Source: Pseudomonadota bacterium
GTDB taxonomy: Bacteria; Pseudomonadota; Alphaproteobacteria; Rhizobiales; Beijerinckiaceae
Length of the DNA: 11,680 nucleotides
NCBI GenBank assembly: GCA_023386115.1
Contig: JAEWKL010000672.1
Coordinates: 1-11,680, forward strand
Direction: 5' to 3'
Under the pieces are notes generated by a model that did not search any database, was not told the DNA's origin, and was given only the letters and a program-made list of their open reading frames with translations. A program made the translations under genes and the position numbers. Positions 1 through 8,114 of this stretch are shown here, piece by piece (within the stretch, counting starts at the first letter, position 1; every line of letters begins with the position of its first letter).

Positions 1-275
1 AGACGGCCCTCGGTTCCGAGCTGGCGCCGCGCGGCTTCGGCCCGAAGCAACTGCCGGAACTCGGCGACCGCGAGCGCGCTGTCCGGGTCCAGCGCCTCGA
101 CGGCGGCGACCAGGGCATCGGCCCGCCCGAACTCGGCCGCGAACAGCAGGAATTCCGCCAGGATCAGGCGCGCGGCGACATCGGCCGGCGCCTGCTGCAC
201 GGCGCGTCCAGCCGCCGCGACGGCATCCGCGAGGCGCCCGTGCCGGAAATGATGACCGGCCTCCGTTCCACTCAT
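1..275 (-). CDS. tagJ: T6SS accessory protein TagJ (ImpE family), N-terminal part only
   Basis: The reading frame starts at ATG 275 and stays open to the window edge, giving 91 codons with the C-terminus missing. AGGAG lies about 8 bases before the start. The protein begins MSGTEAGHHFRHGRLADAVA. It continues as amphipathic helices with 'RLILAEFLLFAAEFGRADAL' near residues 36-55 and 'LDPDSALAVAEFRQLLRAEA' near 62-81. This matches the helical-repeat N-terminus of ImpE/TagJ proteins, in which an alanine-rich helix pair precedes 'LDP...A..YR.LLR.EA'. TagJ of the Pseudomonas aeruginosa H1-T6SS binds the small sheath subunit TssB and helps link the sheath to ClpV; that role is transferred here by family. 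It lies 37 bases downstream of the second tssC gene on the same strand, so it is probably the next gene of the same operon. The call rests on sequence pattern plus context. Confidence 0.8.
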   Translation of the reverse strand, partial: MSGTEAGHHFRHGRLADAVAAAGRAVQQAPADVAARLILAEFLLFAAEFGRADALVAAVEALDPDSALAVAEFRQLLRAEAARRQLGTEGR

Positions 276-312
276 CCACCGATCTCCTTTTTGAACAGAT
301 TCCCGCGGTGGC

Positions 313-1866
313 TCATTGAGTGGCCCCGGCGGCGGCGAAGCCGGTCACGAGCCGGAACGTCGTCGAGACGTCGTCGAGTTGGTAGGAGGGCTGTAGATGG
401 ACGACGCAGCCATAGGAGCCGGGACGGCCCGGCACCTCCCGAACCTGCACGGCGCTCGAGAGGAGGGGGTAGCGCGCCCGGCTCTCGGCGGAGGCGCCGG
501 CACTCAGGTTGGTATAGCCGGCGAGCCATCGCCCGAGACGCCGCTCGATGGCCTCCGCATCGATCAGGGACCCGGTCAATTCGCGGCCGAGCACCTTCAC
601 GTAATGGGCGAAGCGCGAGACGCACAGCATGGCGCTGATCTGCGCCGAGACGCGACGGTTCGCCTGGGCCGAAGTCGGTTCACGGTCCGGTGCATCGGGC
701 GGATTCGCCTGCAGGCTCCGGACGGAAGCGAAGGCCGCACCGCCGTGGGGCAGGGTGTTCAGGGGCATGAAGCCCGCATCCACGAGGTCGCGCTCCTGCC
801 GGTCGGTCAGGGCGAGGTCGACCGGCGCCCGCGCCCAGCGGGTCTCCGCGCCGAACACGAAATCCTCGTGTGGCAGATCGAGCACGAGGCCACCGCCGAC
901 CCGGTCGGTGTCCACGCCGCGCACGTCTGCCGGCCATCCGTAGGTCAGGACAGCGCGTCCCACGACCGCCGCGAAGGCGTAACCGGCGACGAGCCACGTC
1001 CGCTCGGCCGGACCTGGCGCATCCTCGACGTACCAGCGGCTGCCGATCGCGCGCGACCAGGGCGCGCGGGCCAGGATCCGGGGCATCGTCGCGCACAGGA
1101 AGCGGGCCTCCTCGCGGCTTGCGAGGACCCGCCAGCGCCGGTGGTCAGGGCCGTTCAGGAGCGCCGTCACGTCGGACGAGAGCGCGAGATCCGCGAACTG
1201 ATCCACCCCGAGAAGGGCGGGCGAGGCCGCCAGCACTGTCGGCACGAACGCCGCGGCGGCGATGTTTGCGAGCCCGCCCGCCACGGTCACGTCGTCGACC
1301 GGGGCGGGAGCGCCCGGCTCCCGCCTTTCGGGCCGGTGGCGAACCTCGTGATCGACCACGAGCAGGCCGAACGGCTCGCCACCGGCTTGGCCGAATTCGT
1401 TCTCGTAGATCTTGCGGAACAGCTGCGACTGGTCGAACTCGATGGTCCGGGTGAGGTCGCGCTCCAGCTCGCGCCACGTCGCCGACAGCAGCGTCACCTT
1501 CAGCCGCCGGTCGGGCTCGAAGCGGCCGAGGAGCCAGGCGAGCCCTCGCCACGAGCCCTCAAGGCGCTGGAGCCGCGGATGGTGGAGCACCGCGTCGAGC
1601 TGGGCGGAAAGCAGCCGGTCGATCGCCGCGATGTCGCGGTCGAGCCGGCCGCGCAGCCTCTCCGGATGGCGGCGCAGCATCGCGGCCGTTTCCGGGCCGA
1701 ACCAGCGGGCAAGGGCGCCCGCGTCGGTGTCGAGGAAGCGCGCGAGCCCGCGACCCACCGGCTCGCCGCCGGGCCGGCTGTGGCGTCCGGCCAGCATCGC
1801 CACGCGCAAGCCGGAGGCCGCCGGCTCATCGGCGGCCGGGCCGGCCGGGGCGCCGGATCCGCTCAC
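313..1866 (-). CDS. tssC2: second TssC-like T6SS sheath protein (ImpD / TssC40-type paralogue)
   Basis: This 517-residue protein starts at GTG 1866, whose last two bases form the stop codon of upstream tssC (GTGA overlap), so translation is probably coupled. It keeps the TssC/VipB signatures: LEGSWRGL (residues 102-109), FDQSQLFRKIYENEFG (144-159), GGEPFG, a 'TMPRILAR' block, RFAHYVKVLGRE, and a C-terminal 'REVPGRPGSYG...LQPSYQLDD...FRLV'. It differs from its neighbour in two ways. The N-terminus is Pro/Ala/Gly-rich and lacks the clear ClpV-binding helix seen in TssC. About 20 residues of 'RHRPERREPGAPAPVDDV' type replace the usual 'NHPEDIEALR' segment. TssC proteins pair with TssB to build the contractile sheath in the cytoplasm. 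Rhizobium and Agrobacterium imp clusters also encode two adjacent TssC homologues. Whether this one enters the sheath body, caps an end or acts in assembly cannot be told from sequence. The symbol tssC2 is descriptive. Confidence 0.9.
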   Translation of the reverse strand: MSGSGAPAGPAADEPAASGLRVAMLAGRHSRPGGEPVGRGLARFLDTDAGALARWFGPETAAMLRRHPERLRGRLDRDIAAIDRLLSAQLDAVLHHPRLQRLEGSWRGLAWLLGRFEPDRRLKVTLLSATWRELERDLTRTIEFDQSQLFRKIYENEFGQAGGEPFGLLVVDHEVRHRPERREPGAPAPVDDVTVAGGLANIAAAAFVPTVLAASPALLGVDQFADLALSSDVTALLNGPDHRRWRVLASREEARFLCATMPRILARAPWSRAIGSRWYVEDAPGPAERTWLVAGYAFAAVVGRAVLTYGWPADVRGVDTDRVGGGLVLDLPHEDFVFGAETRWARAPVDLALTDRQERDLVDAGFMPLNTLPHGGAAFASVRSLQANPPDAPDREPTSAQANRRVSAQISAMLCVSRFAHYVKVLGRELTGSLIDAEAIERRLGRWLAGYTNLSAGASAESRARYPLLSSAVQVREVPGRPGSYGCVVHLQPSYQLDDVSTTFRLVTGFAAAGATQ

Positions 1867-3365
1867 ACCCGCTCCGGAATGCGCGCGACCATGCGCATGC
1901 TGGTCGTCAGCTCCTCCAGCTGCAGCCAGGGGCGCATATAGGCCACAGCGTTGTAGGCACCGGGCCGGCCGGGGATCTCGCGAACCTCGATCCGCGCCTC
2001 GCGCAGCGGGAAGCGGGACTTGCTCTCGGGCCCCGCATTCTCGTTGGTGTTGACGTAGTTCTGGATCCAACGGTTGAGCCAGCGCTCGCAATCGTCGACT
2101 TCCATGAAGGAGCCGATCTTGTCGCGGGCCATCACCTTGAGGTAGTGGGCGAACCGGCCGGTCGCGAGGATATAGGGCAGGCGCGCGGAGATCCGGGCGT
2201 TGGCGGTTGCCTCCGGCCGGTCGTACTCCTTCGGCTTCTGCGTCGTCTGAGCGCCGAAGAACACGGCGTGATCCTGGTTCTTGTAGTGGCACAGGGGCAG
2301 GAAGCCGAGATTCGACAATTCGTACTCGCGCCGATCGGTGATCCCGATCTCGGTCGGGCACTTGGTGTCGAGATCGCCATCATCGGACCGGAAGACGTGG
2401 GTTGGCAGATCCTCCACCTTGCCCCCGCCTTCCGCGCCGCGGATCGCGGTGCAGAAGCCGTATTTCGCGAAGGCCTCGGTCAGCCGCGTGCCGAGGACGT
2501 AGGCAGCGTTCATCCAGCAGTAATGGTCGTGCGCGAGTTGCATCGGCGACCCGCCCGCGTCGAACGGCGCCTCTTCGTACGCGAAGGCGTCGATGGGCCG
2601 GGTCCGCTCTCCGTAGGGCAGGCGGGCCAGCACGCGCGGCATCGTCAGCGAGACGAAGCGGCTGTCGTCGCTGTCGCGGAAGCCGCGCCACTTGATGTAC
2701 TCGACAGTGTCGAAGATCTTGGCGAGGTCGCGCGGGCGTGACAGCTCGTTCCAGTTCTCGAAACCCATCAGCGAGGCGCCTGCCGCCGAGATGAATGGCG
2801 CGAAGGCGGCGGCGCTCACGTTCGAGATCAGCCGCAAGGCCTCGATGTCCTCGGGGTGGTTCGTCCACTCGTAGTCGCCGATCAGCGCCCCGTACGGCTC
2901 CCCACCGGGTGTGCCGAACTCGTTCTCGTAGATCTTGCGGAAGAGAAGGCTCTGGTCGAACTCGACCGAGCGGGTCAGGTCGCGATGCAGCTCGCGCTTC
3001 GAGGCGTTGACCATCCGAATCTTGAGGTTCGTGCTCGTCTCCGTGTTCATGACGAAGTAGTGCAGGCCACGCCAGCTGCCTTCGAGCTTGATGAAGCGCT
3101 CGTCGTGCATGATCGCGTTGAGCTGGGTGGACAGTGCCGCATCGATCTGCGTGATGGCGGCCTCGATGGTGCGACTGAGATTGCTGTCGAACCGGACCGT
3201 GCCGCGGCTGGCCTCCTCGATCAGCGTACGCACGAGGGCCTCCGCCCGGTCGGGCTCCGTCTGCCTCGTGGCCGACACCACCCGGTCGAGCAGGCCAGCG
3301 CCCTCCACCACCGGGAGTGCGGTGTCCTGAGGGGGCGTGCCGTTCAGCGGCTGCGCGTCCGACAT
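1863..3365 (-). CDS. tssC: T6SS contractile sheath large subunit TssC (VipB/ImpC)
   Basis: This is a 500-residue protein of normal family length, starting at ATG 3365 with AAGGAG about 8 bases upstream. The tssB stop codon lies one base before the start. Residues 24-34 (GLLDRVVSATR) resemble the N-terminal helix of Vibrio cholerae VipB that ClpV recognises after contraction. Core TssC signatures follow: LEGSWRGLHYFV (94-105), FDQSLLFRKIYENEFG (136-151), GGEPYG (154-159), LTMPRVLARLPYG (240-252), 'WMNAAYVLGTRLTEAF', 'IRGAEGGGKVEDLP', 'TEIGITDRREYELSNLGFLP', 'RFAHYLKVMARDKIG', and the C-terminal 'EIPGRPGAY...MRPWLQLEEL'. With TssB it forms the helical sheath that contracts around the Hcp tube. 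It is the canonical copy of the two TssC proteins here. No key block is missing. Confidence 0.97.
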   Translation of the reverse strand: MSDAQPLNGTPPQDTALPVVEGAGLLDRVVSATRQTEPDRAEALVRTLIEEASRGTVRFDSNLSRTIEAAITQIDAALSTQLNAIMHDERFIKLEGSWRGLHYFVMNTETSTNLKIRMVNASKRELHRDLTRSVEFDQSLLFRKIYENEFGTPGGEPYGALIGDYEWTNHPEDIEALRLISNVSAAAFAPFISAAGASLMGFENWNELSRPRDLAKIFDTVEYIKWRGFRDSDDSRFVSLTMPRVLARLPYGERTRPIDAFAYEEAPFDAGGSPMQLAHDHYCWMNAAYVLGTRLTEAFAKYGFCTAIRGAEGGGKVEDLPTHVFRSDDGDLDTKCPTEIGITDRREYELSNLGFLPLCHYKNQDHAVFFGAQTTQKPKEYDRPEATANARISARLPYILATGRFAHYLKVMARDKIGSFMEVDDCERWLNRWIQNYVNTNENAGPESKSRFPLREARIEVREIPGRPGAYNAVAYMRPWLQLEELTTSMRMVARIPERV

Positions 3366-3366
3366 C

Positions 3367-3879
3367 TCAGTTCTCCTTGCTGTCGGCTGCGATGCCGAGT
3401 TCGCCCGAGATCGTCTCGAAATCGGCCCTGTTTCTCAGGATCTGCTCGAGCAGCAATTCGAGGTTCTCGGAGCGGTCGGCCTTGCTCATGAGGTCGCGCA
3501 GGCGATCCCGGGTCTCCAGCAGCGCTCGCAGGGCCGGCACCTGCTCGAGCACTCGGCCGGGCTCGAAATCCGCGATGCCGTTGAAGGCGAGATCGACCGC
3601 CATCGTGCTGCCGTCCCCGGCGAGCGTGTTCTCGACCTTCAGGTTCAACCCCGGAGAGAGCCTCCGCATCACGTCGTCGAAGTTGTCCCTGTCGATCTGG
3701 ACGAACTTGCGGTCGGAGAACGGCCGGAGCGGCTTGGTCGGATCGCCCGAGAAATCGCCGATGACGCCGACGACGAACGGGAGTTCGCGGACGATCTCCG
3801 CCCCCTCGGTCTCGACCTCGTAGGTGATGTGGACGCGCGGGCGACGCACCCGCGCCAGCTTCTCGTGAATGCTCGGCAT
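3367..3879 (-). CDS. tssB: T6SS contractile sheath small subunit TssB (VipA/ImpB)
   Basis: This 170-residue protein has the usual family length. Family blocks are clear: HITYEVETEGA (residues 17-27), LPFVVGVIGDFSG (33-45), 'RKFVQIDRDNFDDVM', 'ADFEPGRVLEQVPALRALLE', and a C-terminal helical region 'RDRLRDLMSKADRSENLELL'. TssB pairs with TssC, and each heterodimer is one sheath protomer in the cytoplasm. The start at ATG 3879 follows a GGGAG about 11 bases upstream, a rather long spacing. No better start exists, because the family N-terminus 'SIHEKLARVRRPRVHI' begins at once. It lies 30 bases after tssA and one base before tssC, consistent with one operon. Nothing in it looks broken or unusual. 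Confidence 0.97.
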   Translation of the reverse strand: MPSIHEKLARVRRPRVHITYEVETEGAEIVRELPFVVGVIGDFSGDPTKPLRPFSDRKFVQIDRDNFDDVMRRLSPGLNLKVENTLAGDGSTMAVDLAFNGIADFEPGRVLEQVPALRALLETRDRLRDLMSKADRSENLELLLEQILRNRADFETISGELGIAADSKEN

Positions 3880-3909
3880 GCTGTTCCGGTCTCCCTCTCT
3901 GGATTGCCG

Positions 3910-5046
3910 TCAGGATTGCGCGGCGGGGGCGGCCGGATCGGGCGACCGCATGCCCACCGAGGTGATGGCGGCGGTGCGGGCCGCCGGATCCGCCACGAGT
4001 TCGCGCAGGAGCTCGGGCCAGGGCAGGCGCGCGCGGCGGACGGCCTCCTCGAGCGTGAAGCCGATCGGCGAATTCGGTTCGCCGAGCCGGAACACGGCTG
4101 CGATCCGCAGGATCTCGTCGAGCAGCGCCTCCCGCCCGGGCGGCGAAAGCCGCTCGCCGCCCAGGGCCGACGCCTGCGGGTGCCCGGCCGGCGCATCATC
4201 CGACCCCGGTGCGGCGGGCTCCGTCTCGCCGGAGGCCGGCGGCGCCTCGGGCGGCAGGTAGCGGGCGGTCGTTTGGCGCAGGGACTCCAGGACGCTGCGC
4301 ACGCGACCGGTCGAGGGCTGCGCCCGTGAGGGGATCTCCCGGGCGATCGCCTCCTCCAGCCGCGTCCAGCCGGTCCTGGCGCGGGTCAGGTCCCGATCGA
4401 GCGACCGGAGGGCATCGAGGCCGCCGCGGGCCGCCGCTTCCAGCTCGCCCAGGGGAACGATGCCGGCGGTCGATCGGGAACCCGGCTTGGTTCCCGACGC
4501 GGCGAGGCTGGCCGACCGCTCGTAGTCCCAGAAGGTGACCGTCACGCCGTCCGGGCGCTCGAACAGCACGGTCTTCCTGAGGGGCTGAAGCAGAGTTCCC
4601 TCCCGATCCTGCCCGCTGAGCCCGGTGATCGCGGCGAGCCGGGCCTCCGGATCGTCCGCCTCCTCGGCCGGGAACAGGCCGCGCGACCAGAAGCCCTCGA
4701 TCAATCCTGCCAGCAGCCCGGCACCGGCGGCGAGGCCGGCCAGGCCTTGCCGGCGGCACAGGCTCTCGGTCAGCCAGCAGGCGACCTCGATATCCTTGCC
4801 GCGCGCGGCCAGGGCCTCGGTCGCCAAGCTCTCCACCGCGCGCCATTGCGGCGGCGGCCCGTCGCTCAGCGTCGGGTCATCGTCGGCGGCCCGCTCCGCT
4901 GCCCGAGCCTCGGCCCGCGCGTCGCGCAGCCGGTAGTACAGCGACTGCCCCGATGCATCCTCCCGGATGTCCTCGCCGGCCGGATTCTCGCCCGGAAACG
5001 GCAAGAGGAGGGTTTCGATCGCTTCGCTGTCGTCGAATTCACTCAT
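3910..5046 (-). CDS. tssA: T6SS baseplate/sheath assembly protein TssA (ImpA family)
   Basis: This 378-residue protein has an ImpA N-terminal domain. The diagnostic 'PFPGENPAGEDIRED' is at residues 16-30, followed by 'QWRAVESLATEALAARGKDI', 'VACWLTESLCRRQGLAGLAA' and 'IEGFWSRGLFPAEEADDPEA'. Residues of about 190-305 form a variable linker rich in Ala, Pro and Arg. The C-terminus (about 308-367) carries the 'EPNSPIGFTLEEAVRRARLP' block typical of TssA proteins with the ring-forming C-terminal domain, as in P. aeruginosa TssA1. In that class the protein sits at or near the baseplate and helps tube and sheath start and grow. It is the first gene of the minus-strand operon and diverges from clpV across 191 bp. 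ATG 5046 has only a weak upstream GGAAC, but the family N-terminus follows directly. Confidence 0.93.
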   Translation of the reverse strand: MSEFDDSEAIETLLLPFPGENPAGEDIREDASGQSLYYRLRDARAEARAAERAADDDPTLSDGPPPQWRAVESLATEALAARGKDIEVACWLTESLCRRQGLAGLAAGAGLLAGLIEGFWSRGLFPAEEADDPEARLAAITGLSGQDREGTLLQPLRKTVLFERPDGVTVTFWDYERSASLAASGTKPGSRSTAGIVPLGELEAAARGGLDALRSLDRDLTRARTGWTRLEEAIAREIPSRAQPSTGRVRSVLESLRQTTARYLPPEAPPASGETEPAAPGSDDAPAGHPQASALGGERLSPPGREALLDEILRIAAVFRLGEPNSPIGFTLEEAVRRARLPWPELLRELVADPAARTAAITSVGMRSPDPAAPAAQS

Positions 5047-5146
5047 TCTGCTGACGTTCCGGCTCAGATTTCATGCGCCATTCCGGATCTGTCGGAGGTT
5101 ATGAACGAGGAATACTACGTTGTTGTTTCAGAATAGAGCTTCAGAA

Positions 5147-5158
5147 TTACATTTGTAA
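5147..5158. promoter_or_regulatory. palindromic candidate operator TTACA-TT-TGTAA
   Basis: This perfect inverted repeat has 5-base arms around a 2-base centre and sits in the middle of the AT-rich divergent promoter region. Its right side extends to CATTTGTAACC (5150-5160), which resembles the two tandem sites upstream of hcp. Its size and symmetry would suit a dimeric regulator acting on both tssA and clpV. No known regulator consensus is claimed. Confidence 0.35.
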
Positions 5159-5227
5159 CCAAATTATTGTAGACATGAGTCAATGCAGTTCTCTAGCCTT
5201 GTGCATCGCGGACACGTCGTTGCAGAG

Positions 5228-5232
5228 AGGAG
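5228..5232 (+). promoter_or_regulatory. ribosome binding site that fixes the TTG start of clpV
   Basis: AGGAG lies five bases before TTG 5238. The ClpV family N-terminus (ATIDLTRLTGRL) begins directly after this codon. The upstream in-frame ATG codons at 5073 and 5175 have no comparable site, and the residues they would add do not resemble ClpV. Confidence 0.75.
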
Positions 5233-5237
5233 CAGCC

Positions 5238-7883
5238 TTGGCGACCATCGATCTGACGCGGCTCACCGGTCGTCTGAGCGAGGCGGCCCGGCGCGCCCTG
5301 GAGGCCGCGGCCGGCAGCGCCCTGTCGCGCGCGCATTACGACGTCGAGGTCGAACACTGGCTCGTGCAGCTGCTCGACCGGCCGGATCTCGACGTCGTGG
5401 CGATCCTGCGCGCGTCGCAGGTCGATCCCGACCGGGTCATGGCCCGGCTCACCGCCACGCTTGACCGCCTGTCCAGCGGCAGCGGTCGCGTGCCGAGTCT
5501 CGCCCCGGAGATCGTCCGCGTCATGAAGGATGCGTGGCTGTTCGCCTCCGTCGAGCATGACGCTCCGGCCATCCGGTCGGGCCACCTTCTGTGGGCCCTG
5601 CTCGCGGACGAGACCGTCGCGGCGCGCCTGATCGGGGCCGCCCCCGAGTTGCGCCGGGTCGCGCCGGACGCGTTGCGGCGGGATTTCGCGGCGGTGGTCG
5701 CCCGCAGCGCAGAGGGATCCGGCCGCGGGCGCCGGTTCTCCGAGGCCGGCGCGGACGCCGTGGCCGAAGGACCGCCGGTGCGCGGGAGCGAGGCCTCGTC
5801 CCTCGACCGCTTCACCACCGACCTCACCGCGCAGGCCCGCGCCGGCGCGATCGATCCGATCCTCGGCCGCGACGCCGAGATCCGGCAGGTGATCGACATC
5901 CTCACCCGCCGCCGCCAGAACAACCCGATCCTCACGGGCGAGGCGGGGGTCGGTAAGACGGCCGTGGTCGAGGGGCTGGCGCTGCGGATCGCGGCCGGCG
6001 ACGTGCCGCCGCCGCTCTCCGGCGTCTCCCTCCGGACGCTCGATCTCGGGCTGCTGCAGGCGGGGGCGGGGGCCAAGGGCGAGTTCGAGAACCGCCTCCG
6101 CCGCGTGATCAGCGAAGCACAGGCGGCCCCGGCGCCGGTGATCCTGTTCATCGACGAGGCACACATGCTGATCGGTGCCGGTGGTGCCCCAGGGCAGGGA
6201 GATGCCGCCAACCTGCTCAAGCCGCCGCTCGCCCGCGGCGAATTGCGGGTGGTCGCGGCGACGACCTGGGCCGAGTACAAGCGCTACTTCGAGAAGGACG
6301 CGGCCCTGACCCGCCGCTTCCAGCCGGTCAAGGTCGAGGAGCCCGCCGAGCCGGTTGCCATCGACATGGTGCGCGGTCTCGTGAGCGCGCTCGAAGCCCA
6401 TCACGGCGTCCGCATCCTGGACGAGGCGGCGCAGGCGGCGGTCCGCCTCTCGGCCCGCTACATCCAGGGAAGGCAGCTTCCCGACAAGGCCGTGAGCCTC
6501 ATCGACACGGCTTGCGCCCGAGTCGCGATGAGCCAGGCCGCGACGCCGCCCGCGATCGAGGATCGCCGCCGCCGCTTGGCGGCGCTGGACACCCGGATTC
6601 GCATCCTCTCGCGCGAGGAAGCCCTGGGGGCTGACCATGCCGCTTTGCGCTCGGAGCTGGCGCGGGATCGGGAGGCGGTGGAGGGTGAACTGGTCCGGCT
6701 GGAGAAGCGCCACCGGGAGGAGCGGGGGCTGTTCGACGATCTCGCGGCACTCCGGGACGAGGCGGACCGCATGCCCGGCGCCAGGGAGGTGCGCGGCCGC
6801 GTCGCGGCGGCGATGGCGGCCCTGCGTGCCTTCCAGGAAGAACGGCCGATGGTCTACCCGGTGGTCGATGCCCAGACCGTCGCCGAGGTCGTCGAGAACT
6901 GGACCGGTATTCCGGCAGGCCGGATGCGGACCGACGAAGTCTCGACGGTGCTCTCGCTGCGCGAGGCGCTCGGCCGCCGGGTGATCGGCCAGGATCATGC
7001 CCTCGAGGCGGTCTCGCAGGCGATCCGCACGTCCCGGGCCGGCCTCACCGACCCGCGCAAGCCGGTCGGGGTTTTCCTGATGGTCGGCACCTCCGGGGTC
7101 GGCAAGACCGAGACGGCGCTTGCCCTGGCCGACATCCTCTACGGCGGTGAGCACACCCTGACGACGATCAACATGAGCGAGTTCAAGGAGGAGCACAAAG
7201 TGTCGCTGCTGACGGGCAGCCCACCCGGCTATGTCGGCTACGGCGAGGGCGGCGTACTGAGCGAGGCGGTGCGTCGGCGTCCCCATTCCGTGCTGCTCCT
7301 CGACGAGATCGAGAAGGCGCATCCGGGCGTGCAGGACGTGTTCTTCCAGGTCTTCGACAAGGGAACGATGAAGGACGGCGAGGGCCGCGACATCGATTTC
7401 CGCAACACGATCATCATCATGACGTCGAACGCCGGCACCGCGCTGATCGACAGCCTGTTCGCGGATCCGTCGACGGCGCCGGATCCGGACGGCCTCGCCG
7501 ACGCGCTGCGAGGCGAGATGCCGAAGCACTTCAAGCCTGCCTTCCTCGGGCGCGTCAGCGTCGTGCCCTATCTGCCGCTCGGCACGGATGCCCTCGACCG
7601 GATCGTCGGACTTCAGATCGACCGCCTCGCCGCGCGGGTGGCCGAGCGCTACGGCGCACGCGTGACGGTGAGCGACGCGGCGCGCGCGGCGATCCGAGCC
7701 CGCGCCAATCTCGGGGGGGCCGGGGCACGCAGCATCGAGACCTTTCTCGCGCAGAGCGTGCTGCCGGACCTCGCGGCGGGCTTCCTCGCGCGGTCGGCAG
7801 AGCGGGACGCCGTCGCGGAGGTGCGGATCGACCGGAGCGGCGCCGGCGATGCGTCCCGCGCACTGACCTGCATGATGATCTGA
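5238..7883 (+). CDS. tssH: T6SS sheath-disassembly AAA+ ATPase ClpV (TssH)
   Basis: From TTG 5238 this encodes 881 residues, normal for ClpV. The order is: N-domain about 1-150 starting ATIDLTRLTGRLSEAARRAL; a first AAA+ module with Walker A GEAGVGKT (234-241) and Walker B VILFIDEAH (301-309, D306 and E307); a short middle coiled-coil domain, about 437-512; and a second AAA+ module with Walker A GTSGVGKT (617-624), Walker B VLLLDEIEKAH (685-695) and the pore-loop segment 'PPGYVGYGEGG'. Both ATP sites look intact. The N-domain 'EVEHWLVQLLDRPDLDV' and the short middle domain separate it from the chaperone ClpB. ClpV binds the TssC N-terminal helix after contraction and unfolds the sheath for recycling in the cytoplasm. 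The matching TssC helix is present across the divergent promoter. It is the first gene on the plus strand. The next gene starts 231 bp downstream, so co-transcription with hcp is uncertain. Confidence 0.97.
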   Translation: MATIDLTRLTGRLSEAARRALEAAAGSALSRAHYDVEVEHWLVQLLDRPDLDVVAILRASQVDPDRVMARLTATLDRLSSGSGRVPSLAPEIVRVMKDAWLFASVEHDAPAIRSGHLLWALLADETVAARLIGAAPELRRVAPDALRRDFAAVVARSAEGSGRGRRFSEAGADAVAEGPPVRGSEASSLDRFTTDLTAQARAGAIDPILGRDAEIRQVIDILTRRRQNNPILTGEAGVGKTAVVEGLALRIAAGDVPPPLSGVSLRTLDLGLLQAGAGAKGEFENRLRRVISEAQAAPAPVILFIDEAHMLIGAGGAPGQGDAANLLKPPLARGELRVVAATTWAEYKRYFEKDAALTRRFQPVKVEEPAEPVAIDMVRGLVSALEAHHGVRILDEAAQAAVRLSARYIQGRQLPDKAVSLIDTACARVAMSQAATPPAIEDRRRRLAALDTRIRILSREEALGADHAALRSELARDREAVEGELVRLEKRHREERGLFDDLAALRDEADRMPGAREVRGRVAAAMAALRAFQEERPMVYPVVDAQTVAEVVENWTGIPAGRMRTDEVSTVLSLREALGRRVIGQDHALEAVSQAIRTSRAGLTDPRKPVGVFLMVGTSGVGKTETALALADILYGGEHTLTTINMSEFKEEHKVSLLTGSPPGYVGYGEGGVLSEAVRRRPHSVLLLDEIEKAHPGVQDVFFQVFDKGTMKDGEGRDIDFRNTIIIMTSNAGTALIDSLFADPSTAPDPDGLADALRGEMPKHFKPAFLGRVSVVPYLPLGTDALDRIVGLQIDRLAARVAERYGARVTVSDAARAAIRARANLGGAGARSIETFLAQSVLPDLAAGFLARSAERDAVAEVRIDRSGAGDASRALTCMMI

Positions 7884-8114
7884 GGACCTTGTGCGGACGT
7901 GGCGGCCAGGTCTGCGACGACAACCTGCGTCCGGCCACGAGCCACGGCAGAGGAAGCATCGGCCTGCCGTCGGCCGAGCCAGGCGCCCGAACAGAGTGGA
8001 CGACATCGTGCCCCGCCAGAGGCTCGACGGTGATGGGCCAAGCCGCGATGGGCCACCGACGTCTTCATGTGCCCTTCGAGGGCATCGGCAATCAGTGTCG
8101 ACAAGGAGTGAGGA
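7884..8114. other. gap between clpV and the unknown gene; no gene recognised
   Basis: This 231-bp stretch holds short open frames on both strands, but none has a recognisable product or a good ribosome site. A 9-base direct repeat (GATGGGCCA) occurs at 8032-8040 and 8047-8055. A perfect short hairpin lies at 8070-8084. An imperfect hairpin forms between CGTGGC and GCCACG near 7900-7940, with no T-run after it. Base composition stays GC-rich, unlike the gene that follows. Confidence 0.5.
8070..8084. other. short perfect hairpin in the leader of the unknown gene
   Basis: TGCCCT and AGGGCA pair perfectly around a 3-base TCG loop, about 18 bases before the AAGGAG ribosome site of the next gene. 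No T-run follows, so it is not a standard intrinsic terminator. It may be an RNA leader structure or chance. Confidence 0.3.

Larger units (their letters stand above)
5047..5237. promoter_or_regulatory. divergent tssA / clpV promoter region
   Basis: These 191 bp lie between the divergent starts of tssA and clpV and should hold promoters for both operons. The central part (about 5101-5180) is far richer in A+T than the flanking genes. I see no convincing sigma-54 signature (TGGCAC-N5-TTGCA). On the minus strand a TTGACT hexamer at about 5178-5183 could be a -35 element, but no good -10 hexamer lies at the right distance. The region contains the palindrome described separately at 5147-5158. Promoter positions are not resolved. 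Confidence 0.6.

Noticed and set aside
397..1941. A 514-codon plus-strand frame opposite the second tssC gene
   Set aside because: It mirrors the TssC-like gene, whose family blocks are unmistakable on the minus strand.
1867..2361. Upstream extension of the second TssC protein by 165 residues
   Set aside because: The frame is open, but these residues overlap tssC out of frame and match nothing. The GTGA overlap at 1863-1866 gives a natural start.
5047..5237. Sigma-54 promoter for the T6SS operons
   Set aside because: Some T6SS loci use sigma-54, but no GG-N10-GC element with flanking consensus was found on either strand.
5193..8006. A 937-codon open frame on the minus strand opposite clpV
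   Set aside because: It is antisense to an intact ClpV with all motifs. Long antisense frames are expected in GC-rich coding DNA, and its translation has no domain pattern.
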